DNA from: Chara braunii
Taxonomy: Eukaryota; Streptophyta; Charophyceae; Charales; Characeae
Direction: 5' to 3'
Assembly: GCA_003427395.1 (NCBI GenBank)
Contig: BFEA01000284.1
Span: 1,169,085-1,193,454 of the forward strand
DNA length: 24,370 nucleotides
Part shown: positions 1 through 9,793 of the stretch, in pieces
How positions within the stretch are numbered: the first letter of the stretch is position 1
Layout of the letters: each line of letters begins with the position of its first letter
Program-made: the position numbers and the translations under genes
The notes under the pieces: model-generated
Seen by the model: the letters and a program-made list of their open reading frames with translations, nothing else
Databases searched by the model: none
Told to the model about the DNA's origin: nothing

Positions 1-76
<76 letters not shown>

Positions 77-215
77 TGCTTCGATCAGTTTCATAGCCGA
101 TCTTCTCCCATCATCTAGTGTAGTATCTGCTCCGTTCAGTTTCATATCTCATCTCTGATCCATCGAGACCTTTTTATTTTATAAAAGAATAAAAAAAGAA
201 CGCACACACACTTGC

Positions 216-259
<44 letters not shown>

Positions 260-580
260 GAGAGAGAGAGAGAGAACCCTTTGTAACCAACTGCACGTCC
301 GCCACCTCTCCACCCCACACGAACAAGTGCAGTATCTGCTTCGATCAGATGCATGGTTCATTGAGATGGTTAAAAAGCGGGGGGCGGAAGTAACAAGCGC
401 ACCCAAGACGTGGGAGAGAGACTAGAGAGAGAGAGAGAGAGGGAGAGAGAGAGAGACCGCAGTCTAACTATGCGCCAGCCCACCCCCCTCCCAACGATCA
501 AGTGTACCATCTGATCCATGGTCTGAAAAAAAAGCGTAGTATCCGATGGTCTAAAGAAAAACCAAAAAAGCACGTGCGTG

Positions 581-659
<79 letters not shown>

Positions 660-852
660 CCAATCTCACTAACTGTGCACCCCCCCTCCCCTTTACACAC
701 ACACACGATGAAGTATAAGTATCTGCTTCGATCAGTTTCATATCCCATCTTCTCACATGATAAAGCGTAGTATCAGCTCTGTTCCGTTTCATATCTGATC
801 CGTGGTCCATCGAGACCTTTTCATTTTCACACAAAAAAAAAGACACCGAATG

Positions 853-899
<47 letters not shown>

Positions 900-1082
900 C
901 CAATCTAACTAACTGTGCACCCCCCCCTGCCCTACACTAACACACGATCAAGTGTAGCATCTGCTTCGATCAGTTTCATATCTCATCTTCTCACATGATC
1001 AAGCGTAGTATCTTCCCGGTTCAGTTTCATATCTGATCCGTGGTCCATCAAAACCTTTTTATTTTCACCAAAAAAAAGCACC

Positions 1083-1124
<42 letters not shown>

Positions 1125-1341
1125 GAGAGAGAGAACCCAATCTAACTAACTGTGCGCCACTCCCCCCCTACACACACACACGACCAAGTGTAGTATCTGC
1201 TTCGATCAGTTTCTTATCCGATCTTCTCACATGATCAAGCATAGTAGCTGCCCCGTTCAGTTTCATTTCTGATCCGTGGTCCATCGAGTCTTTCTATTTT
1301 CACAAAAAAAAAAAAGCACTGAACGAGCGAGAGAGAGAGAG

Positions 1342-1384
<43 letters not shown>

Positions 1385-1611
1385 AAACCCAATCTAACTA
1401 ACTGTGCGCCTCCCCCCCCGTACACACACACACGATCAAGTGTAGTATCTGCTTCGATCAGTTTCATATCTCATTTTCTCACATGATCAAGCGTAGTATC
1501 TGCTCTGTTCAGTTTCATAACCGATCTGTGGTCCATGGAGACCTTTTTATTTTCACAAAAAAAAAAAGCAACGAAGGGGAGAGAGAGAGAGAGGGAGAGA
1601 GGGAGAGAGGG
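1..1611. repeat. Tandem minisatellite with embedded (AG)n tracts
   Basis: AG-rich tracts lie at about 1-74, 220-274, 413-456, 583-658, 856-897, 1089-1134, 1329-1384 and 1578-1611. Between them a similar spacer recurs: a CTAACTAACTGTGC block, a C-run, (CA)n, two related half-units beginning GATCAAG.GTAGTATCTGC, then GGTCCATCGAGACC, TTTTATTTTCAC and an A-run. From 583 onward the spacing is about 235-270 bp; earlier copies are more diverged. The half-units (about 55 bp each) make this a repeat within a repeat. The minus strand reads as (Ser-Leu)n, a by-product of the dinucleotide and not a protein. No gene is seen here. Confidence 0.9.
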
Positions 1612-2032
1612 CCATGCTCATGGCACCCGTCCTTAGCATCTACAACCCCACCTTGCCAACGAGAGTGACGACTGATGCTTCCGGCTATGGCATTGGGGCA
1701 GTCTTGGAACAACACGACGGCGACGCCTGGCACCCCGTTGAGTACTTCAGCCGCAAGATGCCTCCCATCAACTCACTTGATGATGCAAGGAAGGAGTTGC
1801 TCGCGTTTGTGATGGCTCTCAAGTGATGGTGGCACTTCCTCCTTGGGCGTCGTAAGTTCACATGGGTCACGGATAAAAACCCATTGACCTACTACAAGAC
1901 GCAAGATACGGTGAGCAGCACTATCGGACGATGGATGTACTTCATCGACCAATTTGACTTCACACTGAAACATCTCGCCGGCCTCTCCAATCGCGCAGCA
2001 GATGCTCTCTTGCAAGATCCGATCTTTGTACT
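1612..2032 (+). pseudogene. Ty3-type retrotransposon RNase H fragment
   Basis: This is the RNase H part of a Ty3/gypsy pol polyprotein, which in an intact element degrades the RNA of the RNA-DNA hybrid. It starts abruptly after an AG tract, and the reverse transcriptase domain with its metal-binding aspartates is missing. The motif TTDASGYGIGAVL (Asp at 1674-1676), the Glu of RKELLAF (1794-1796), the Asp of VTDKNPLTYY (1872-1874) and the Asp of NRAADALL (2001-2003) are all present, so the four acidic residues survive. An in-frame TGA follows MALK near 1824, and another stop occurs near 2033 before the reading frame shifts into the integrase part. It is decayed and not expressible as one protein. 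Confidence 0.88.
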
Positions 2033-3618
2033 ATGACACATCATGCCTTAGCATTCGACGAGGAACTCCAGAGGCATTTCATTCGGGGCTACCAGTCTGA
2101 TCCGGATTTCGCCACACTCTATGTGCAGCTATCTTCGGATCACCCGCCGGCCAGCAATTATCGCATCATCGACGGGTACTTGCTTCTCCACTCGCGAGGC
2201 AAGGACTTCGTGTGTCCCACGAGACTGTCGTCTTCGGACTCGCCTTCTCGGCGAGTACCATGACTCATGACTCGCCGGCCATTTCGGAGTCAATCGGACA
2301 ATTCCACGACTTCGGCTACGACTCCGTGGCCGAAGTCATCACCAATGTCACTCGATATTGCGACTCTTGTGAAGTTTGCCGACGAAGGAAGCCCCGCAAC
2401 CGCAATCCCTACGGCGAGTTGCGCCCGTTGCCTATCCCGCGGGAACCCGACCTCTACATTGCTATGGACGTCATCGGCCCGTTTCCCCGTGACCACCTCG
2501 GGCACGACGGCATCCTCACTGTCGTTGACCGTTTGAGTAAGTTCGCGTGGTTTCTTCCATGAAAGTACTACGCCACAACTCCCAAGATCGCACGACTTTT
2601 GCACACCGGCTGGATTTGCAGCCACAGCGTACCGGAAGACATCGTTAGCGACCGCGACACTCAGTTCATGTCGGCATTTTGGACTTCTCTCATACGGTAG
2701 TCCGACACCGAAATGAAACCAAGTTCGGCTCGGCATCCACAAATGGACGGGCAAACGGAGCGGGCACATCAAACCGCTCAAATGATGCTTCGTACGCTGA
2801 TCCGTCTGGACCAGAAGGATTGGGTTGTCCGCCTCCCCGACATCGAGTTCGCCTACAACACTTCATTGCATCTGGGGATCGGCGTGACTCCTTCCGAGTT
2901 GCACCAGGTGGTCGGAAAGGCCGTATCTTCGCCGATCTTCTCCTCCCACGGACTGCCGACATTGACGCCCCTTGCTCTCCCGTCTCCGTTCGGAAGTACT
3001 GCGACTTGCTGGCTAAGGCCCGCATAAACATGCAAAAGGCTGAAGTCCGCATGCAGCAGCAAGCCAATCGGTGTCGCGTACCATGTCCTATCCGCGCCCG
3101 CGACCTGGTTTGGGTCTCCGCGGAAGAGTTTGCGCTCAAACCAGACATCTCACGCAAGCTCCTTCCCAAGTGGTTTGGACCTTGGATCGAAACATCAGCC
3201 GCGAGCGATGAACCCGATGGCCCCTCATTTGTGATCAACATCCCTCCGCATCTGACGGTCCATCCAGTTTTTCACGCCTCGAAGCTGGCAACATATACAC
3301 CGGCTAAGAGCGACGATTTCCCGGCAGACGATCACAAGACCCTCCGTCTATGGATGGTCGTCAAGAAGTGGATCGCATCATCACAAATCGCAAGTACGAC
3401 AACGAGCCTCGACAGTATAAGGTTACCTTCAAGACATGCGATCCTGACGACACTCGATGAATTTCACTAGCAGATTTGCAAGTGTCTGCACCTCCGATCT
3501 ACTCTCACGACTACAACAGCGACTAGCTAAAGAAGCTTCACTACCTGCCCCTCCCATCTGGACTTTGGTCCCTCCCTCCGACACGCAGCTTCGTCCTCGC
3601 AGGTAAGCTCGGTCTTTC
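2033..3618 (+). pseudogene. Ty3-type integrase with chromodomain-like tail, frameshifted
   Basis: This continues the preceding pol fragment. Integrase inserts the cDNA copy into the genome. The order seen is an N-terminal zinc-binding region ending YCDSCEVC (about 2355-2380), then a catalytic core with Asp in AMDVIGPF (2467-2469), Asp in VSDRDTQF (2650-2652) and Glu in GQTERAH (2758-2760). A GPY/F module follows (FGPW, then VHPVFHASKL at about 3170-3290). After a frame change near 3340 there is a chromodomain-like stretch with EVDRII and DPDDTRWIS (to about 3475). The catalytic triad codons remain, but stops near 2560 and 2698 and several frameshifts (near 2200, 2980 and 3340) break the frame. 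The tail ends just before a polypurine tract, the normal order for a chromovirus. Confidence 0.88.
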
Positions 3619-3632
3619 AAGGAGGGGGGGGG
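3619..3632 (+). promoter_or_regulatory. Polypurine tract of the Ty3 element
   Basis: AAGGAGGGGGGGGG lies directly before TGTGCAATACTGC, the expected primer for plus-strand DNA synthesis immediately upstream of a 3' LTR. It follows the chromodomain-like tail by about 140 bp. Confidence 0.75.
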
Positions 3633-4268
3633 TGTGCAATACTGCTCATCCACACGGGCCTGCAGAGCCCGACCATACGAAAAATAAGGGCCCTCCAAGC
3701 CCTTTGTCGTTTCGGCCTAAAAGCATGAAAAGGAGGGCCATTTTCAAGCCCTCATAAAGTCGACCTGCCCTGAAACTTAGGCGCCAGACCAAGGTTTAGC
3801 ACAGGCCATTTTTGGGCCTATTTCAAGACAACCTTTGTTTGAACTTGAACGCTAGGGTCTGGCACAATTCGGCATGGGCAAGAGCAGCCTCCCAAGCTCG
3901 TCCAGCACTATATTAGTACTGGTCCGCCCTACAGTTTACAAGCAGTTCACGGGCACTTCACGTGCAGTTCAGGAGGCAGTCTTCAGCGCTGGGCGCTGCA
4001 GCAATAGTAGTAGCGCTAGTAGTAGTCCTCAGCGCTGGGCGTCGTTAGGAGCTTAGAGTAGCGTTTGAGAGTGGCGGAGGTCAGGGAGACTTACCTGTGG
4101 CGCCATAGCTCCAGCTTCATCTTCGATGTACCTGCAACAAGGCACCACCTACACAGGTTAGTACTTCGTACACCAAAGAGAGAGAGAGAGTTCTTCTTCT
4201 TCCTCCTCTCAAGTCCACCATCTCTCCCTCACCGTCTCGCTACCTGACTTCTCAGCAGCTACAAGACT

Positions 4269-4314
<46 letters not shown>

Positions 4315-4581
4315 TGCGACTTTGAGATTTGACGACATTTGGCTTTGGACTTGACATTGGGATCGAGACATTGGACGAGGATTATTTGGGGCCTACATCG
4401 AAGACTTGGTGTTGACGACATTCCCATTGTCCCCCTCTTCTTCGCCTCGTCCCCCTCCTCTTCGTCAATGTATGGTTTGGGGACTGGCGCATTCTTCCTG
4501 TGTGAGTGCCAGGCCCCTTCACACCATGTGATGATGATGACGTATGTTTGGTCTGCCTTGCGACATTGATTGGTCTGATCA
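3633..4581 (+). repeat. Probable Ty3 LTR (right boundary inferred)
   Basis: It starts TGTGCAATACTGC right after the polypurine tract. A plausible end is GGTCTGATCA at 4581, followed by TTGGTATTTTAGC, which resembles the TGGTATCAGAGC initiator-Met primer site at 9 of 12 positions. That would give a 949-bp LTR. Inside are a TATA-like CTATATTAG at 3908-3916, a direct repeat of TCAGCGCTGGGCG at 3983-3995 and 4029-4041, a small CGGGC/GCCCG stem at 3655-3671, and an AG tract at about 4273-4311. No second LTR copy is in the window, so the right edge cannot be confirmed. Confidence 0.55.
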
Positions 4582-4774
4582 TTGGTATTTTAGCCTTCCG
4601 TTGCGCTATCCTGTACTATGTGAGAGAGGTCGGTTCTTGTTCTGGTCTGCACCATCACGATATGCAACAAGCTGCCTCCACCTCATCTGTTGCCACCACC
4701 TCGGCTGCCACTACCACCTGATCAGCCGCTACCAACGCTTCCTTCCCCACCATGGCCCAATCATCCACATTGAT
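4582..4774 (+). other. Putative primer-binding site and gag leader
   Basis: If the LTR ends at 4581, this is the untranslated leader between the LTR and gag. A degraded primer-binding-like TGGTATTTTAGC begins at 4583. No coding signal is recognised until the gag start at 4775. Confidence 0.35.
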
Positions 4775-6250
4775 ATGTCCACATCCGCACCGACTCTGTC
4801 GACAGCATCGCCCGCAACCTCACAGGCGAGCAAACACCAACAGCTGATGCCGCCACCGATCTCGCGACACTCTGCAACATGGTGACATCCATCCACTCAT
4901 CCATCGACGTCATCAAAACATCCGTCTCCACCATCTCCGCTCACGTGACGGACATCGAAAATTGAACCCCCGCCATCCAGATCGTCACCACCACGCCTCC
5001 CCCCCCCACCTCAGTTTCCACCGCACTTCCCCCATCTCCCGCCTCCACATCCACCGCCTTCTCCGCTAGCACGTCATCCACACCCTTGCCTTCATCCACC
5101 ACCACCCCCACGGCGGTCACTCCACCGCCCAAGACGACAACCCCTGCCATCACGCAGTCGTCGACCATTCCCCCCCAGTCAAAACCTCTCATGACATCAT
5201 TCCAGATCACTTCCACCCTCCCCACCCATACCCAGATCACATGCACACCACAAGCCCTGCTCCCCGTTCTCCCAATTCTTCCTCCGTCCGCACTCCTCCC
5301 GACCAACCCCACCACCGATTTCACCCCATCGTCCTCCTCACCCAAACTTGATTTCAACACCCTCGCCACCACAACACCCTTAACGGCTAACATTCCCCCA
5401 TCCTTCCGATCAATGGACATCCCCCCCTTCACCGGCCTTCCTCTCGAGAACGTCTTCGCCTTCCTCAGCAAACACTACGAGGCCTTCTCCCTCCACAACG
5501 TCCCTGTCACACACCGGCTCCCTATTGCGAGCACCAGGTTACAGGAAGGTGCCGCTTGTTGGTGGTACACCAAACACGCTAAGCGGCAACAAACAAACAC
5601 GGAACCCCATTGCTTCCTCCAATGGGCCAACCTCATCACCTGCACATTCCGACCGCATAAGATGGTCGATGATTACTTTGAGCAACTCTATCGCCTTCGA
5701 CAGAACGGCGCGATCGGTCGTTTTGTCCAATACATTCGTGCGTTGCGGCAACACATCCCCCTTGACTACGTCAGCGACACTGCATTCATCTCCCGCTTCA
5801 AATGGGGATGCCGCAAGGACCTCGCCGCCTCCCTCGTCCACGACCCTCCGATGTCCCTCTTCGATCTCTTCAACAGCGCCATTCACCTAGACAAATTCCT
5901 CACCCCGTACGAGAACGCACTCACATCCGAACCACCCCGCCCACGATTCTTGCAAAACATCACCGACAAAACCTCTCTGTCTGCCTCCTCGGACGAGTTC
6001 TCTGCCCTCGACCCCGACACCCTTTCCGATCCACTAGACACCACATCACTGTCCTCCGACGAACTCTCCACCATCCACCTTATGGGGATGGAAAAGAGAG
6101 AACGCACCAGTCGTCCTCTTATAAACACCCACCCAACCCGTCTCACTAAACTCACGCCAAAGGAGTGAGCCTACCTCCAAGCAAAGGGTGGTTGTTTCCA
6201 ATGCCGACAGTTAGGGCATCAAGAGACAAACTCCCCAAATACCGAACAGT
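4775..6250 (+). pseudogene. Ty3-type gag with degraded zinc knuckle
   Basis: Gag forms the virus-like particle and packages element RNA. The ATG at 4775 opens MSTSAPTLST in a Ser/Thr/Pro-rich N-terminus. The frame then shifts near 4850 and is stopped by a TGA at 4963. A long open stretch in the same frame (5086-6168) contains a Pro/Thr-rich linker and then the retrotransposon gag fold: DIPPFTGLPLENVFAFL, a Trp-rich ACWWYTKHAK, and DDYFEQLYRLRQNG with a following helix-rich segment (about 5410-5900). After a TGA at 6166 the same frame carries CFQCRQLGHQETNS, a CCHC knuckle with the last Cys replaced by Ser. Protease follows in another frame. It sits downstream of the LTR in the order expected for a 5' end. 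Confidence 0.85.
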
Positions 6251-6256
6251 TTACAC

Positions 6257-6800
6257 GTGAGGCACCCAGGTCCGTGGCCCCCCGACCCGCCGCTTCCGCA
6301 GCTGTCACTCCCGGTCCCTCCTCCACTTGAACACTGTCCCCAGGACCACCACGAACTCGTCCCGGCATCGACGACTAGTTTGTCGGCCATCCCATCGGTG
6401 ACGATCTCCATCCCGCCGGTGGCCCATTTAGCATTGACAATATGTCTGCCTCCACCCTCTCCAATGTCGTACATCCCACCGAACGACCCCCAGGCGTCGC
6501 AACCCTCGTCATGCTTCCACCTCAAATTCATCGCTGCCACCCTTGGTGCCTCTACGACTACGTTGCGGGCCCTCCTCGACATTGGAGCCACCGGTAACCT
6601 CATCACCGACGCCTATGTTCGAAAAACCGATCTTACCTCTACCGGTTACGACTCCCCGATTACGATTCGTTTAGGGGACAAAGACACCGCCGTCGTAGTA
6701 GACCGCACGATTCCCGAGAGCACCATGACTATCCGAACCCTCCGCAGTCGGGTCTCATTCGATGGCATGCACTTAATGCCCAAGGGCCCTAATGATATTT
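6257..6800 (+). pseudogene. Ty3-type retropepsin (protease), truncated
   Basis: Retropepsin cleaves the Gag-Pol polyprotein. The key segment is RALLDIGATGNLITDAYV, with Asp at 6578-6580; the usual residue after Asp is Thr or Ser, here Ile (ATT). A second beta-rich part follows (TIRLGDKD, then HLMPKGPNDILKTD), corresponding to the end of the domain. Recognisable retroelement sequence stops at about 6800 and the open frame runs on to 6865 through unrelated residues. Reverse transcriptase is absent. It is in a different frame from gag and its upstream Pro-rich part is probably out-of-frame gag linker. Confidence 0.78.
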
Positions 6801-6969
6801 TAAAAACTGATCAGAATGGAAACAACCTCAAACGATTGCAAGCTTCAAACAATGCAAGTTGGTAGTGTATGAGTAGCGGCAATGCCTACTGCAGTTATCC
6901 TTTTATCTAGCAATCTGTAAATGGTCAGAGCAACTTCCGCAGGCATAAGCCCATAGGTTAAGCTGGCTG
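6801..6969. other. Unassigned spacer after truncated protease
   Basis: About 170 bp with no recognised gene or repeat lie between the end of protease homology and the first copy of the 344-bp tandem repeat. Confidence 0.4.
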
Positions 6970-7679
6970 ATGCTGTCAGTACTCCGGGTCAAGTCGTGGG
7001 GTCCCCAGCCTTGATTGTTTATATGCGATGAATTGAATTTGAGTTAATAGGTAAATAAAAGAATAAATAAATAATAATAATGATCAGCATCATCATCACA
7101 AACAACAACAACTGTCAATTTGTGATCCAAGTTCTCACCAACGCTCAACCTCGCCAGTACCCAGAGAACATTCACAGGAGAGACCACACATGAGAAACCG
7201 AACCAAGATGCAATCACCGCATGAAGAACTGTCACCGAATTATTATTATTATACAAGGAAAGGAAACCGTTTCCATCACCAGCGGGCTCTGCCGCTCACA
7301 GACACAGCATCTCATGCTGTCAGTACTCCGGGTCAAGTTGTGGGGTCCCCAGCCTCGATTGTTTATATGCAATGAATTGAATTTGAGTTAATAGATTAAA
7401 AAATGAAGAAACAAATAATAATAACGATCAGCATCATCATCAAAAACAACAACAACCATCAATTTGCCCAGAAAAGAGATTCGTGAAATTATCCAAGTTC
7501 TCACCAACGCTCAACTTCGCAAGTACCCAGAGAACATTCACAGGAGAGACCACACATGAAAAACAGAGCCAAGATACAATCAACGCATGAAGAACTGTCA
7601 CCGAAGTATTATTATTATACAAGGAAAGGAAACCGTTTTCGTCACCAGCGGGCTCTGCCGCTCACATACACAGCATCTC
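6970..7679. repeat. Two-copy tandem repeat, 344-366 bp, unclassified
   Basis: Copy 1 is 6970-7313 and copy 2 is 7314-7679; both begin ATGCTGTCAGTACTCCGGGT. Shared blocks, in order, are GTGGGGTCCCCAGCCT, GAATTGAATTTGAGTTAATAG, GATCAGCATCATCATCA, CAAGTTCTCACCAACGCTCAA, GTACCCAGAGAACATTCACA, CATGAAGAACTGTCACCGAA, an ATT run and CACCAGCGGGCTCTGCCGCT. Copy 2 carries about 22 bp extra near 7465-7488. A 30-bp piece of a third copy (GATACAATCAAAGCATGAAG onward) lies at 7763-7792 beyond the CT tract. The minus strand holds a similar short open frame in both copies, but I do not recognise it. Confidence 0.85.
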
Positions 7680-7698
7680 GACCTCGGCTATGGCTGTA

Positions 7699-7700
<2 letters not shown>

Positions 7701-7750
<50 letters not shown>
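7701..7750. repeat. (CT)25 microsatellite
   Basis: Uninterrupted CT dinucleotides separate copy 2 of the tandem repeat from the 30-bp third-copy fragment at 7763. Confidence 0.95.
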
Positions 7751-7752
<2 letters not shown>

Positions 7753-7792
7753 ACTTGCCCTAGATACAATCAAAGCATGAAGAACTGTCACC

Positions 7793-8820
7793 CTGGATAC
7801 ACCCACTCAGATAAGCTTCCAGCTGGGTGGCTATGGCCACCGGTACTCCTACTTCACTACCCTATCCATGGAGTATTATTTATTCCCCTCCATGCGCGAA
7901 GTGCCCAAGTTGCCTCAACACACAAGCAGCAGTAGCACTTCCACATCTTGTGAATGAACAAGTGGTGAGCCGCTGCACTGTAGCAGCTAAATATAGAGTT
8001 GGACTTGGCTTGGCCTGCTTCAGACCGGTACTGGTCGGCCGTGGCCTGTCTGCTGCAATCATTTTGTCGGTCTGGTTGCTTCCGGACTTTCTTGGGACAT
8101 GCTGCAAAATAGGACTTGGGACTAGACTGTACTGTTCTGGACTTTTCGTGTCGGGTACTGGACTGACTTCTAGCGACCTGTGACACTTCAATACCAACAC
8201 CTACAGGCCTACTTGGACTGGGACTCGGGGTGTCTGCAACGTGGATCCTTTCAGTCGAAAGTCCACCGAACACCAGGTGACCTACAGGGTCTGAGAAGGC
8301 CCAGTTCACCCGGACTGGGCAACCCACCCAGCCAAGCAACCAGGCCATCTTCCAGGCGTGTGTGGGAGGCCCACCCGCCCAGACATGATAAAAACAAAAA
8401 GTAAAGGGGAAAAAGGTTCAAAAAACACGGTTTGATCAAGAAAACGGGATAGAAAAGCCTGCACTTTTGTCATGATCTGCCAACCAGTTATTTGCAACCT
8501 GACAACCATAGCATGGCACCCTGCTCAATGATTATTTTAAATCATCGCTACCCTCCGGGGTGGGAGCTAAGTCGTGAATATAACCTATACCGCATTCTTC
8601 AGAGGCCGGCGGAGGCTGGGCACTACTGGACCAAAAAGGTCGGTCGCGCCAGCCAAAAGAAAATGAAAAGCGCCTCGCTGGCGCTTCGGCCAGAGCTTGA
8701 CGCGCAGTTCTACTTCGCTTCGGCCAAAAAAGGCTCGGACGTAGTGGTGGTTTAAAGGAATGAAAACAGAGGGAGCGAAAAGGGAAAAACAAGGGCGGGG
8801 GGGGGGGAGGTTAAAAAAAA
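7793..8820. other. No recognisable gene; small hairpin at 8668
   Basis: Open frames on both strands are short and none resembles a family I know. The only structure I noted is a 7-bp stem AAGCGCC/GGCGCTT at 8668-8686 with a 5-base loop, in a GC-richer patch (8580-8750) that also repeats GCTTCGGCCA twice. A run of 12 G precedes the U6 copy. Any downstream kinase exon could lie in or beyond this stretch, but I could not identify one. Confidence 0.4.
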
Positions 8821-8894
8821 GTCCTTCAGGACATCCATTAAAATTGGAACGATACAGAGAAGATTAGTATGGCCCTGTGCAAGGATGACACATA
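8821..8894 (+). pseudogene. U6 snRNA pseudogene, 3'-truncated
   Basis: U6 is the catalytic snRNA of the spliceosome. This copy starts GTCCTTCAGGACATCC and keeps AAAATTGGAACGATACAGAG (including the ACAGAGA box) and GCAAGGATGACAC. The catalytic AGC triad reads AGT (TTAGTATGG), one C of the CCCC run is lost, and GACACGCAT has become GACACATAT. Most changes are C-to-T or G-to-A, as in a methylated silent copy. The 3' part of U6 is missing and a purine-rich stretch to about 8935 takes its place. No TATA box sits at the spacing a plant U6 promoter needs. TAAAAAAAA flanks both sides (8812-8820 and 8895-8903), a possible but low-complexity target duplication. Confidence 0.85.
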
Positions 8895-8979
8895 TAAAAA
8901 AAAGGAGAAGAAGATAGAAGAGAACAAAAACCTGCAGGATTCTTAAAGCAACGAGGGCTGAGATAGACAAAACACCTAC

Positions 8980-9215
8980 CACACATCCACCTTCTCATCG
9001 TAGTAGGCTTCTGGATACAGGTGTCGCTCGTCCACGGAGGGCATCAGCAAAACCTCCGGTGCCATATAATCCAGTGTCCCAACCCTCGTTATTGGGCGCT
9101 CCTTGGTGCTATCAATGCTCAGGCCAAAGTCACACAGAATCACTCTTCCCTTAGAGTCCAACAGCAAATTTTCCGGCTTGACGTCCCTATGAATAATTCC
9201 ATGCGCATGTAATTC
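8980..9215 (-). CDS. Ser/Thr protein kinase exon: catalytic loop to activation segment
   Basis: This exon encodes the centre of a eukaryotic protein kinase domain. Read on the minus strand it opens ELHAHGIIHRDVKPENLLL (catalytic loop; Asp acts as base, with Lys and Asn), then VILCDFGLSID (DFG, magnesium binding), TRVGTLDYMAPEVL (activation loop end with an APE-type motif) and stops after YDEKVDVW. The acceptor TTCTGCAG ends at 9216, and the donor GTAGGT follows at 8979, splitting the Trp codon after two bases. DFGLS with GTLDYMAPEV resembles a divergent Aurora-like group of green algae; that family name is inference. The upstream partner is the exon at 19319-19631, which joins in phase 0. The C-lobe exon downstream is not seen in this window. 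Confidence 0.85.
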
Positions 9216-9216
9216 C

Positions 9217-9650
9217 TGCAGAACAGACATGACATGACGTGGCAGACATGCACAACAGGACGAAATCTTCTGTCATGACACACGCATCCACACATGTGAT
9301 GTTGACCCAAAACAGCAGCCAAGAGCAAACCAAACCGACATCAAGACTTTGGAGTCCTCCAACAGAGAGCAGACACACAGTACTATCCAGGTGCCACACG
9401 CACTTCACGAGATCCAGTTCTTGAAAATCACAGCTGTTCAATCGATTTGAACAATACATCCGACTTCTGTCTAGGCACCCTGTTTACCATAAAACTTCTG
9501 AAATTTGCTGTGTGACATGGTTGCTTCCCAGCCAACTGGCTACCCCGACCGCCGACCGTTTTGCAGCCTAATGGTAGGGCGGACCGGTCGGTAGTCTGCA
9601 GACCAGTCACTAGATAGCCATCCACTGATTTATTTTTTTAATCTGACTCT
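9217..9650. other. Intron part without recognised features
   Basis: No protein family or RNA is recognised. Near 9539-9594 GACCG and CGGTC motifs are crowded and could pair imperfectly (CCGACCG against CGGTCGG). The contig appears to end at 9650. Confidence 0.4.
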
Positions 9651-9651
9651 N
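9651..9651. other. Assembly gap (single N)
   Basis: One ambiguous base stands where two assembled pieces were joined. The sequence to its right begins with the artefactual 95-bp copy. Confidence 0.95.
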
Positions 9652-9746
9652 TGCAACGGTAGAAACTGAAGGACTATTCTGCAGTTCCAAATTTGCCAGC
9701 CCAAATGAAGTCACAGACTGCAGTACCAACCAGGCCGCTCGGGTCA
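9652..9746 (+). repeat. Artefactual 95-bp copy of 18951-19045
   Basis: All 95 bases match 18951-19045 in the same orientation. The copy is bounded by the gap on the left and, nine bases later, by the adapter on the right. This is best explained as the left half of a mate-pair junction read rather than a genomic duplication. Confidence 0.85.
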
Positions 9747-9755
9747 AGCTTGGAC

Positions 9756-9793
9756 CTGTCTCTTATACACATCTAGATGTGTATAAGAGACAG
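9756..9793. other. Nextera mate-pair junction adapter (contaminant)
   Basis: CTGTCTCTTATACACATCT is followed at once by its reverse complement AGATGTGTATAAGAGACAG. These 38 bases are the doubled Tn5 mosaic end used as the circularisation adapter in Nextera mate-pair libraries. This is library sequence, not algal DNA. Confidence 0.97.

Noticed and set aside
142-906. Minus-strand frames of Ser-Leu repeats
   Set aside because: They are direct translations of (AG)n tracts and change frame from copy to copy; no non-repetitive protein signal.
7100-7300. Possible C2H2 zinc-finger remnant (TGE.THEKP-like residues)
   Set aside because: The paired Cys and His residues are missing and the frame is short; resemblance is limited to a linker-like string.
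8668-8686. Rho-independent-type terminator
   Set aside because: A 7-bp stem without a following T run, in a eukaryotic context.
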